Source: Clusia tigrina (Eukaryota; Arthropoda; Insecta; Diptera; Clusiidae). From it: a stretch of DNA of 64,000 nucleotides. The notes under the pieces are model-generated. The model worked only from the letters and a program-made list of their open reading frames with translations, did not search any database and was not told where the DNA came from. Position 1 is the stretch's first letter. Each line of letters starts with the position of its first letter. Of this stretch, positions 20,824-31,884 are shown piece after piece. Location: positions 173,403,315 to 173,467,314 of the forward strand of contig OV050030.1 of the NCBI GenBank assembly GCA_920105625.2, in the 5' to 3' direction. The translations under genes were made by a program, and so were the position numbers.

Positions 20824-23111
20824 ATGGAAGCACCAGAGGAGGCGAAAATATTGCTGGAAGAGTAAAAGAGGCAGAGTGAGGCCATCCAAAGGAGAATCAG
20901 AAATTGTAGAAAGGATAGCAAAGCAAGGAAAAACAGCGCGTACTACCGCAAGCGCATAACGGAGTTAGAAGCCTTGTTGAATGTATTCAATAACAACAAC
21001 GAGGAGTTGTTAAAGTTTAAGGACTGTTGTGGTGACAAGGAGTAATTTACCAAGGATTACCCGTTACACGTCAACGGTTTGACACGGGACTGGTTGACCA
21101 AATTCAGATTAGATCTAGAAGAGATGGAAGCACAGGAGGATAGTCCTAGTTCACAGGAGGACAAGGCTCGAGACAAGCTTAGGTCTCTACAAATTATTCA
21201 CAGAGGTTAAATTATTCACAGAAAAATTGTTCGAACAATTAGAAGCGGCAACCAGCAAGAGTGATGCCCAGGTACTCTGGAGATTAGCAAGAGACGGTGG
21301 AAACTTGTCAACTTTGGAATCAGCAGACCAAGCGTTAGCTACTATTCAGAGTCGGACGGAAGAAAAATGTTTCCAAGTCTTCAAAGATACTGAAGAATTG
21401 AAGATAAATACGGGATCTCTCGAAAATAAAACTAGAGTACTTTCTAGGCAACTCCGGGAAACTGAGGAAGCCGCATCGCATCTGGAGAAGGAAAACTTGG
21501 AGCTCAAAAGAATCGGGGCAACTACTAAGCCAGCGAGAGTGAGATCGGCTTCAACCTCTCAAATGCAAACGCAGACAGTACTAGCTCTGCCACCAGAAGT
21601 TCGCTGGCCGGAGTATTTAACTCCGGAAGAGATAGGTCGTGTGGTAAAGCCTAGATTAATATTGACTGGAGAGAGTGAAGCGGAGTTTTTATTTGACGCA
21701 TCGGAAATCGATGTCGAGCCTTTTTCTCCAGGAAGTCCGATTAATAATAAAAATCGGGGTTGTCCGCTAAAGGAGCCAGAAGCAGTAACGGTACAGGAAA
21801 GTCCCATTACAGTGGACAATATTTCGCCTATAGGAGCAAACGATCGAAGACTAATAAGTTTGAGTCCGTCACTGGTTAAGTACCTCTCAGATTCGGGAGA
21901 AGAAAATCTGAAAACCCCCCAAAGGGGAACGCTAATTTGTTATCAAAACTTAAGCAAGCACATAGGAATTAAATGGGGCATTCTGGAAGTAGCTCATGCG
22001 GTGGAGAAGCTGGTGCCCATGTTCTCAGGAGTCGAGTTGTATGATCTGAGAACTGAGATACGGCGCTTCAAAGAAGGTTGTGAGTTAACGCAACAGAGTC
22101 TTCCAGAAGCAGAAGGGGAACACTTGATAAAGTGTATTAGACAAAGGACCACAGGTGATGCGTTTGATTTACTAGCACATAGCTCAGTAAGCACCCTGCC
22201 GGAGTTATACGCACTTTTAGATCGGACATATTTGAAACAAAAGTCGTACGACTGTCTTGTACGGGAAATACAGGAATCAACTCAGAAACCTGGGGAGGAA
22301 TTGAGAGCCTGGGGACGAAGGCTCCAGTCTCTGGGGAACGCTGCTGAGACAGAAGCCAACAGGCAATTTCCAGGAAATATTGCAGCATACAAGGCTCAAG
22401 TAGAACGAGCTATGATTTCTGTGTTTAAGGCAGGTCTGATAAATAGGGACTTGGCTAATTATACTCTTAATCTCACGCAGAGGAGTATGGCAGAATTAGT
22501 CGAAGCGGTCTCTTCCGCCGAAGAAGCAATCCAACAGCGAGCGACAACAGGTGGAATCTGTTGGAATAATGCTCCTGCAGAGGTAGGACCGATACAGCAG
22601 CGGAACCCAAGGGGAGTCGGCAGATTGATGGATCAAGTTCCGCAACAAAGAGACCAAGGATTCCTAGTCGAGAGATTCCAGCCGAGGAAACCCATTTGTT
22701 CGTTCTGCCATAAGCCAGGTCATACAAGGGATGAATGCATTACACGCAAGAATACGCCCTATTGTATGGAGTGCCAGACATATGATCATGAGGCGAGTAG
22801 ACAGTGCTAAATAGACAATAAATGACATCAAAGTAGAAGGCAGCCAGGGACCCTTCAGGGACAGCAGGGGTAGTAGTCCTCGAGTTAATTCAACGGAAGG
22901 GATTAACCAAGGAAGAAATCCTTTCAACACTGGGAGTGGTCAGCAGCGACCAAATTGGAATTCTAGAGGTGAACAAAGGATAGGCAACACCCAACAGGGG
23001 TTGAAATGCTTCTCATGTGGACGAATGGGACATCGGGCTGCGGAATGCGGGGATAGGCAGTTCCAACAAAGGAACCAGGGAAACTTCCAGCGGCCCAGAC
23101 GAGGCCAATAG
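20824..23111 (+). pseudogene. gag: A1 gag, broken
   Basis: Begins at ATG 20824 (MEAPEEAKILLEE) with stops near 20865, 21045 and 21210, then a long open frame to a TAA at 22808-22810. The N-terminal part is a charged coiled coil (ENKTRVLSRQLRETEEAASH). The middle carries the capsid-like region (VEKLVPMFSGVELYDLRTE; LREWGRRLQSLG-type segment near 22300). The C-terminus has knuckles CSFCHKPGHTRDEC and CMECQTYDHEASRQC. The TAA arises at a codon that is CAA in A2. A third knuckle, CFSCGRMGHRAAEC, survives downstream after a 17-bp deletion near 22848. Gag would form the particle shell and bind genomic RNA. Confidence 0.85.
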
Positions 23112-25600
23112 ACTGGAAAGCCAAAAGAAAGGAAGTAACAGTTAGGCCGGAGGTACGTGTGACTGGTAATGTAGGAATTACAGTCCAGGAAAAGGAGGAG
23201 CAAGAGGCTCTCCAATACCACGTACCAAGTAACGTAAGAACAATGCTTCAAATTACGGAGGAGCAAGAGTCTCTCCGGGAGAAAATTTTTGATTTCGCAT
23301 TGATTTGGGTAACTGTGATGATTCTAGTACTTAGATTAAGTTTAAATAAGGTTAGAGAGTATAGGCCAATCGCCGCGTACGTGGTACGAGGATGTTTAGT
23401 TAAGATATTAACGGTAATTTTGAGGGAGTATAGGATTGTAAGGCATAACTGCGGTGCATGGAGGAGAAAATTGGAAGAGTTAGGAAGTAGATACGCGTCC
23501 AATTTGGAATCAAAAGGGCGTTGTTTCGTTGTGAGCAGGATAGGAGATGCTTTTATCGAGATACCCTGCAAGGAGGCAGCTAGTGGAAAGCTAGTGCTTT
23601 TGGTAGGCTCAGGGGCGGACACTAGCCTCGCAAAGTCTACTGTTTTACGGAAAGGACTAGTTGTTAACCCAAAAGATGTAAGAACGCTTAATGGAGCGTT
23701 CGGAGGTTGCATCAGGACACTGGGGTCACTCAAAATAGGGCACAGTGAAGTTAAGGGCATGAGTTTTAGAGTGCACGCAGTCGAATTGGATAGGGAAGGT
23801 ATCCCGGCCGATGGGATAATTGGCCGCGATAATCTCTGGGGCCGCACCATACTGGATGCGCTAGACAAACAGTTATCATTTTACGATAATAATAGGAATA
23901 GGATCCTTACTCTCCCATTAAAGTCATGGCAGGAAGGAACCGTGAATAGGGTTAAGAATTGTATAGAGGTAGTGAACGCAAGGTCAACCAGAGTAGTTAC
24001 TATGCATGTAAACACGAAACTTAGGCAAAACTCTTGTTTTGCGCAAGCAGCAGCTAGCCGACGGCATATATATGGGAGAGACCATAACGCACGTTAACAA
24101 CGGTAAGGTGTACGCTTGTGTACTAAATGCATCAGAAGAGGACTACTATATGGATAAGGATTTTAGGCCTAAGTTCACTAGTTATGATAATTTTAAGGAA
24201 CCGAATTATAGATCGGTTAATCAGATTAAGCAGGTAGATATAAGAAAAAGAATGGAGAGAGTGCTAGAATCACTAAAGTTAGACCCAAGCGAAAATTCTG
24301 ATCACCAGCCGTTGAGAGGCATAGCCAACTTGAAAGACCAAACGTCTAGGCTAGCCAGGTTCAGACACAAATTGTCTGAGTATGATTTTGAAATCATATA
24401 CAAACCTGGGAAAAAGAATCTGAATGCGGATGCACTCAGCAGAGTACCGCAAGCACAGAAGGTATCAGTAGTGCAAACGAGGGCCAAAGCTCGGTCAGAT
24501 AAGGAGAAGGCCGAGAGAATTCAAGAGGATAAAATTGATGTAACAAGAAATGTTAGCAATGCAGGTGACGCTGCTAATGAACGAGGAGCCAGTAGTGTGG
24601 AGTGGCTGGAGGATATAAAGGATATCCAGGCTGTGTTAAAGGGTTCCCATGATTCACCTCTAGGTGGACACCAGGGATTCTGGAAAACTCATGACAGAAT
24701 TAGGCGAGTATACGGATGGAAAAGTATGCTCAAGGACATTAAAAAATATATAAAGAGTTGTCCGAAATGTCAGGCCAACAAAAGTTCAAGGCTAACAAAG
24801 ATGCCAATGGTGTTAACTGACACACCAAAACAACCATTTGATAAAGTTCATATTGATATTGTAGGTATTTTACCTGAGACAGTTTCGGGAAACAAGTACA
24901 TATTGACTTTCCAAGATGATTTCTCAAAGTATATGGCGTGCGTGGCTATACCCGATGCGGAAGCCAAAGCATTTTTTGATTAAATAATAGCACGATACAA
25001 CATACCTAAGGTTTGGATAACCGACAATGGTTCAAATTTCGTATCGACACTATTCTCAGAAACGTGTAAAATGCTGGGAATCCAGAAGTTGCACGTAACA
25101 CCATATCATCCACAGGCGAATGGCTCATTGGAACGTAGTCATCGACCTTTGGCCGAGTACTTGCGCAGTTTTGCCAAGGAAGACGGCTCGAATTGGGATC
25201 AATTGTTGATCACTGCAATGCATGTGCACAACAATACTGTGCATGTATCAACGAAGCAAACTCCGTTTAGAAGACTCTACGGGTTTGATTTCAACATGCC
25301 AGCAAATTTGAAGCGCAAATGTGCGCCTGTATACAATGCTGATGACCCGAATAAAGTGCAAAAGTATCAGTTACAGCGAGCGCACGAATTGGTTAGAGAA
25401 AACCAGGATAGCGCTAAACGAGTAGCCAGGGAAGCCTATAACAAGGTACTAAACCCAGTCGTTTTTAACGTGGGTGGTCAGGTACTCATGAAGAATCAGG
25501 CTAGGAGAAACAAATTCTCACCTGTGGATAGGTCCGTATGTAGTAGCAGAGATCCGAAGCCCAGTTACAACAGTCGTAACGATTAAGGGCAAGAATAAAA
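23112..25600 (+). pseudogene. pol: A1 pol with RT deleted; protease active site altered
   Basis: The first frame (23159-24097) holds a hydrophobic segment (ALIWVTVMILVLRL) and then the protease region GRCFVVSRIGDAFIEI. The catalytic Asp is Gly (VGSGAD where D and E have VDSGA). A frame break near 24040 follows. The next frame (24039-24983) runs to residue SENS and joins directly to DHQPLRGI, losing about 1.25 kb present in A2: all RT motifs and most of RNase H, without a frame change. The integrase zinc-binding part is H...H and CPKCQANK. It stops at a TAA (24981-24983) shared with A2, resumes through TDNGSNF and HPQANGSLERSHR, and ends after a 2-base deletion near 25526. Confidence 0.88.
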
Positions 25601-26188
25601 AGCTACATAATAATTTGTTGACATTATTCCACGTTAGACCACACACCTAGATTCATGTGTTAACAGTGTTTTACAAGTGTAAACACAAGAATAATAACAT
25701 AAACAAGTACGTGTGTGTATCAAATAACACAGCAGGTTTGGCTAAGAGAAGGATGAGCACCCTTCGACCAGATTTAAGGTGTGGGGTACTAAGTATTGGG
25801 TAGGTGTTCGGGTATATATTTAATCAAGTAGGTATTTTTATTATGTGATCGAGTATATGAAGTCGGGTAATTAGAATTTATGAGGTTGCAGACTTTGCAG
25901 TGGGTTAGATAAATACTGTTTATTAGTTAGGAATTTAGTGTATAGATAAATGGAGAAAGACAATTTAGGATAATAGTATAGGTTAATGAATAAGATAGTG
26001 CCTTGAATGTATGTATGTAGCCATATACGATCTAGGAAGAGACGATCGTTAATGGATATATACATATCAGGCTAGGAGTAAATTTAAATAAAAAAGTAAT
26101 TGTATGCGATGAAAGATATAGTCATGCAATGGGCAAAGTTTTGACAAAAACGGGATTATTGTTGTTTTGACAAAAACGGGATATATGG
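25601..26188 (+). other. A1 pol-env interval
   Basis: Non-coding and AT-rich. Homologous to A2 35645-35754 plus 36971-37850, but lacking the 1.2 kb A2 insertion and ending in a deletion that fuses two copies of GACAAAAACGGGAT (26144-26180), removing the env acceptor and signal peptide. Confidence 0.6.
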
Positions 26189-27511
26189 GTGGTTGTTACT
26201 GAGTTTCCACGAACAGAATTGAGGATTATTGTAGAACAATTCAAAGGAATGCAGGAGACAACCAGGAGGTTATGTGAGAGGCATGCAGCGGCCAGCGGGA
26301 CCGAGCTAAAACGTAGATGCGATTCTTCGACTTTGGAAATAGATACTATAATGAAAAGATTCTTGGAAAAGGAGAAGACATTGTCTCTAAAAGGAAGGAT
26401 ACGCCGGCCGCTAATAGATGCTGGCGGTGAAATTCTCAAATGGGCAATTGGTACAATGGACCACCAAGATTCAGATCGGATTTATGGTCACTTAGAGGAC
26501 CTTGAGAAGAAGCAATCAAAGACGTTGTCATTGCTGGGAAAAGAGGTGACTGTGATGAGAGCAGGTTATCAGGGACTTAACGAAGCAGTGAATAAGACTT
26601 TCCAAGAGCTGGAAAAGATGCACTACATCGGCCTATCAATAGAGGACGAGGGGAAATGTCGAGAGGTGGGCACAACAAAACGTTTATGCTATCATCCCGG
26701 GAAAGTGATTACGCGAGCAAGCGATTCCTGCGAGATAGAAGTCTTGAAGCATGAACAAGATCAATGCGATCACATAGCCATTCCAGCCACGGGAGGAATT
26801 CTGGTAGCTACCAGAACCATAAACAGATGGCTCTACCATTTTGACGACCAGGTGATTTTCACGGCGGTGTGCTCAGACGAAACCACACGGTTGGAATTGG
26901 TAAACACCGGGTTTATGACCATCGAAGCTGGTTGCAGAGTGATTGGCAAAGGGATAATGCTGGTCCATAAAAGTCAAGAAGAGTCACGGTACAAATTCTC
27001 AACGTCCGTCATGGGAACAAACCGTTTAAAGACGAAACTGCAGGAGCTGCTGGAAAATCACAAACGAAGTGATTCTGGCCATACTCTCACAACACCGAAC
27101 ACAGTCTCACTCATGCATTTCAAGGATCTACGGAGAACCCTTACAACGAACAGCAGAGCGATCAGCGATTTGGTAAAGGAGGTAGAAGATGTTGAAAGGG
27201 TGTCACACCTCACCAATTCCTGTGAGATAGAGCACACCTGGATGAAGAGAGGGGTAGCCAGTATAGCTGGTCTCATCCTGGTGATAATGATGGTGACGAC
27301 GCTCATTTCGAAGAAATGGTGCAAGATAGTAGCGGCCCTTCAAAGACTCGAATCAACCACACCAACATCGCGGCACAGCAACCATACCGACAACGGCAGC
27401 CGACAACCGGATCATCAGTTAGCAGAGATTGTAGCATGTAGCTTAGATGTAAATATCATAGCGAAATATAAGATTTTAAGTATAGGAGCAAATTGTATTG
27501 TACGCCAGTGA
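26189..27511 (+). pseudogene. env: A1 env, N-terminal and internal deletions
   Basis: Envelope-like fusion glycoprotein gene of errantivirus type; the family is related to baculovirus F proteins. The open frame keeps the basic cleavage-site region (GRIRR, here followed by Pro rather than Ser), the following heptad-rich segment, Cys-containing ectodomain parts and a C-terminal membrane segment (VASIAGLILVIMMVTTLI). It lacks the signal peptide and first 40 or so residues, and has lost about 450 bp near 26620, where the two ends share GCACTAC/GCACT. It also has a 20-codon-scale insertion after GMQET near 26255. It cannot encode a complete protein. Confidence 0.85.
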
Positions 27512-27887
27512 GAAAAGAGTCGATGAACGACCAAGCATAAAAAAGGGAATAGAACACAAAGAAAAAAAAGAGGAAAATAAAAATATAATAAAAGAACAAG
27601 ATAAAACAAGAGAGAAAAGAAAAACAAAAGATTACAAAAGAAGAAGTAATAAGAGAGCAAAAAAAAAAGAAAAAAAAAATCAAAATAGCATAAAGAAAAG
27701 AATATAAAAAAGGAAATAAAAAGAACCCAAAATATTAAAATAAGGCGAATTTGAAAAAAAAGAAAAAAAAATTATACACATGTATTGTAAGTTTAAGAAT
27801 GTGCACAGCTTGTTTAAAGTGCAGAAATGATTGTAAACTCTCATTAGAAGTTAGTTGCACTAACTTCTTTTAGAAAGAGGGGAGGGA
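27512..27887 (+). other. A1 3' non-coding region and polypurine tract
   Basis: A-rich, purine-biased run at about 27540-27770, which opens spurious lysine-rich frames. The polypurine tract AGAGGGGAGGGA is at about 27876-27887, directly before LTR 2. The same layout occurs at 39490-39939 and 51793-52169. Confidence 0.75.
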
Positions 27888-28389
27888 TATTGTGAGTTAG
27901 AACCAAGCTACCTACGTGTAGTTGTCTCACAGCATCGACTCCTAATAGATGCCACACTCTGTTGGATTAGCATGTGCTAAAATTGTTTAACAATAAGACA
28001 TACTTTTAGGGTCTAAGTATTTTAAGTTAATGTGATCTGTGTAATGTTATCATGTAAGCTTTTAGGGTATTACAGTTCCACAGTCGAGTCGACGAGGGCA
28101 GCGTAATGCACCGTCGCCACTTTTGAAGTAGGTCGGTTGGCTTGACCAACTGATACCAATTACCAGGTGCGGAACTGGAACACCAGAAAGGTCAGTTCAC
28201 AGACTGAGGTAGATGTAAAGAAATAGTATATAAGATCTAGGTTTCGTAAGAATAAATCTTCTTGTAATTTCAATCTTAAAGTGGAAAGTGTTTTCAGTTA
28301 AACGTTAGGGCTTTAAAGTTTTCAGCACGCGCCCGAAGGAGCCGCGACAGGACGTCCCCCGCCAAACACACAGGGACAAGACCACAACA
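27888..28389 (+). repeat. Element A LTR 2 (shared by A1 and A2)
   Basis: 502 bp. It is at once the 3' LTR of A1 (polypurine tract on its left) and the 5' LTR of A2 (primer site on its right). No target duplication borders it, as expected for a recombination-derived tandem. Confidence 0.92.
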
Positions 28390-29100
28390 TTTTGGCACAG
28401 CCGGTAGGATCCAACGACGAGGGCCAGGAAAAGAGCACTCCTACGCGGCAATCCACCAATAGGAAACCATCAGGATAACCATCCCAAAGGAGGGCCATGG
28501 AGGGAACGAAAATGGTGAGTATGTCTATAGTAGGACATTCTAGTATCTAAGTAAATTTTGCCGACGATTTTTCGGTGGCCGTGTGGGCGCTTTTGCGCCG
28601 GTCATGCAGAAGAAGCAGCATTGGGGCTGATTAGCCGCTGCGGTTAGGTGACAATAGGTCGATCCAAAAGGAAAATTTTTTACTTACGGTCAGGATGTAT
28701 AGGGTTGTTCCACTGAAATTAGGTTCATATTTTTATTTACCGTTTATTTCAGCATTCTCGGGGGACGTGAGACGTATAAAGTTATTTCAAAGGAAACAAA
28801 ATTCCTCGCTAATCCTTATTGAATTACGAACTTGTGTATACCGGTTGATTTGGTTCGTAAAGAACGTGCTACGGTATAGAGTTTACGCATTCATAATAGG
28901 GGATGGTGTTTCTTATGTTCGTTCGCGCGACTAACGTTTGATTCTTTTGTCCGTGTCAAGTACCGGAATAAAGTTAGGCTCACTTTTTTTTGGGGGCATC
29001 GCGACTGTTTGTTTGGCAGCGTGTTTCGTGGCTGCGGTTAGGATAATTTAAATCTCAATTCATTTATTAAAATTGGGTATTTATTTTCTTTGAATATCAG
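28390..29100 (+). other. A2 primer site, leader ATG/donor and intron-like region
   Basis: The primer site is at 28393, the leader ATG at 28497-28499 and the donor GTGAGT at 28515-28520. By eye the sequence is identical to A1 19261-19971, while flanking LTR and downstream sequence differ at roughly 2 percent. Confidence 0.7.
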
Positions 29101-29361
29101 GAAATAAATGACCAGAGTACCAAAGGCGTACCGGTTGCAAAAGGTCGGAGGATTGAGCTGAGGCCCATTTCAAAGGTGCCTTGCACGCATTGGCATAGAG
29201 GTGGTGGAAAAGCAGCACGCGAGAGAAAGCGGCTGGCATTTCTAAGGAAGTTTCTGGCAGAACAGGCGAATCTGGAAGTTCCTCTGCCTTGGAGCGAAGC
29301 CAATAGATTATGGCATGAAATGTTCAGGCTAGAACAAGCAGAGATTGAATTTTATAATTAA
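29101..29361 (+). CDS. Putative arginine-rich accessory exon of A2
   Basis: Counterpart of 19972-20232 with the same acceptor, length and stop. I count seven base differences, of which six change the residue (for example Glu to Lys, Arg to Gly, Gln to Leu). The basic block GKAARERKRLAFLRKF is kept. It remains an inferred gene without recognised relatives. Confidence 0.4.
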   Translation, partial: EINDQSTKGVPVAKGRRIELRPISKVPCTHWHRGGGKAARERKRLAFLRKFLAEQANLEVPLPWSEANRLWHEMFRLEQAEIEFYN

Positions 29362-29581
29362 CTGTAAGAATTTTTGTAAATAAAATCGAAGTGATCTTTG
29401 AATTGTATTGCTTGACAAAACAAGTCAATTAATTTATTTATATTTTTATTTGGTAAATACATTCCTATTTGGGTATGAATTGAGTCAATAAATACATTGT
29501 GCAATAATTTAATTGGTTGTTTTAGATTTTTGGCATTTGAGTTTTTAGAGTTTGGGTTAAAAGTGAAGATTCATTCGGTCT

Positions 29582-31884
29582 ATGGAAGCACCAGAGGAGG
29601 CGAAAATATTGCTGGAAGAGTAAAAGAGGCAGAGTGAGGCCATCCAAAGGAGAATCAGAAATTGTAGGATGGATAGCAAAGCAAGGAAAAACAGCGGGTA
29701 CTACCGCAAGCGCATAACGGAGTTAGAAGCCTTGTTGAATGTATTCAATAACAACAACGAGGAGTTGTTAAAGTTTAAGGACTGTTGTGGTGACAAGGAG
29801 TAATTTACCAAGGATTACCCGTTACACGTCAACGGTTTGACACGGGACTGGTTGAAGGAATTCAGATTAGATCTAGAAGAGATGGAAGCACAGGAGGATA
29901 GTCCTAGTTCACAGGAGGACAAGGCTCGAGTCAAGCTTAGGTCTCTACAAATTATTCACAGAGGTTAAATTATTCACAGAAAAATTGTTCGAACAATTAG
30001 AAGCGGCAACCAGCAAGAGTGATGCCCAGGTACTCTGGAGATTAGCAAAAGACGGTGGAAACTTGTCAACTTTGGAATCAGCAGACCAAGCGTTAGCTAC
30101 TATTCAGAGTCGGACGGAAGAAAAATTTTTCCAAGTCTTCAAAGATACTGAAGAAATGAAGATAAATACGGGATTTCTCGAAAATAAAACTAGAGTACTT
30201 TCTAGGCAACTCCGGGAAACTGAGGAAGCCGCATCGCATCTGGAGAAGGAAAACTTGGAGCTCAAAAGAATCGGGACAACTACGAAGCCAGCGAGAGTGA
30301 GATCGGCTTCAACCTCTCAAATGCAAACGCAGACAGTACTAGCTCTGCCACCAGAAGTTCGCTGGCCGGAGTATTTAACTCCGGAAGAGATAGGTCGTGT
30401 GGTAAAGCCTAGATTAATATTGACTGGAGAGAGTGAAGCGGAGTTTTTATTTGACGCATCGGAAATCGATGTCGAGCCTTTTTCTCCAGGAAGTCCGACT
30501 AATAATAAAAATCGGGGTTGTCCGCCAAAGGAGCCAGAAGCAGTAATGGTATAGGAAAGTCCCATTACAGTGGAAAATATTTCGCCTATAGGAGCAAACG
30601 ATCGATGACTAATAAGTTTGAGTCCGTCACTGGTTAAGTACCTCTCAGATTCGGGAGAAGAAAATCTGGAAACCCCCACAGAGGTTAACGCTAATTTGTT
30701 ATCAAAACTTAAGCAAGCACATAGGAGTAAAATGGGCATTCTGGAAGTTGCTCATGCGGTGGAGAAGCTGGTGCCCATGTTTTCAGGAGTCGAGTTGTAT
30801 GATCGGAGAACTGAGATACGGCGCTTCAAAGAAGGTTGTGAGTTAGCGCAACAGAGTCTCCCGGAAGCAGAAGGGGAACACTTGATAAAGTGTATTACAA
30901 AGGACCACAGGTGATGGGTTTGATTTACTAGCACATAGCTCAGTAAGCACCCTGACGGAGTTATACGCACTTTTAGATCGGACATATTTGAAACAAAAGT
31001 CGTACGACTGTCTTGTACGGGAAATACAGGAATCAACTCAGAAACCAGGGGAGGAATTGAGAGCCTGGGGACGAAGGCTCCAGTCTCTGGGGAACGCTGC
31101 TGAGACAGAAGCCAAAAGGCAGTTTCCAGGAAATGTATCAGCATACAAGGCTCAAGTAGAACGAGCTATGATTTCTGTGTTTAAGGCAGGTCTGATAAAT
31201 AGGGACTTGGCTAGTTATACTCTTAATCTCACGCAGAGGAGTATGTCAGAATTAGTCGAAGCGGTCTCTTCCGCCGAAGAAGCAATCCAACAGCGAGCGA
31301 CAACAGGTGGAATCTGTTGGAATAATGTTCCTGCAGAGGTAGGACCGATACAGCAGCGGAACCCAAGGGGAGTCGGCAGATTGATGGATCCAGTTCCGCA
31401 ACAAAGAGACCAAGGATTCCTAGTCGAGAGATTCCAGCCGAGGAAACCCATTTGTTCGTTCTGCCATAAGCCAGGTCATACAAGGGATAAATGCATTACA
31501 CGCAAGAATACGCCCTATTGTATGGAGTGCCAGACATATGATCATGAGGCGAGTAGACAGTGCCAAATAGACAATAAATGGGATCAAAGTAGAAGGCAGC
31601 CAGGGACGAGGCGCCCGGATCCACCCTTCAGGGACAGCAGGGGTAGTAGTCCTCGAGTTAATTCAACGGAAGGGATTAACCTAAGAAGAAATCCTTTCAA
31701 CACTGGGAGTGGTCAGCAGCGACCAAATTGGAATTCTAGAGGTGAACAAAGGATAGGCAACACCCAACAGGGGTTGAAATGCTTCTCATGTGGACGAATG
31801 CGACATCGGGCTGCGGAATGCGGGGATAGGCAGATCCAACAAAGGAACCAAGGAAACTTCCAGCGGCCCAGACGAGGCCAATAG
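29582..31884 (+). pseudogene. gag: A2 gag, broken
   Basis: Same organisation as A1 gag: ATG at 29582, early stops shared with A1, then open pieces 29985-30554, 30618-30914 and 30988-31884. Private lesions include a TAG near 30552 and a frameshift near 30900. The C-terminal piece keeps all three knuckles (CSFCHKPGHTRDKC, CMECQTYDHEASRQC, CFSCGRMRHRAAEC); the first has Lys for Glu and the third Arg for Gly relative to A1. The early stops shared with A1 show that the 5' gag damage predates the duplication. Confidence 0.85.

Noticed and set aside
21559..21819. Minus-strand frames opposite A gag (and the same at 30317-30739)
   Set aside because: These are mirror frames of the gag sequence; the plus strand carries the recognised knuckles and capsid motifs.
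27498..27707. Lysine-rich open frame downstream of env, also present in the other env copies
   Set aside because: It has no ATG, lies in a purine-rich low-complexity run and overlaps the env stop; composition alone explains it.
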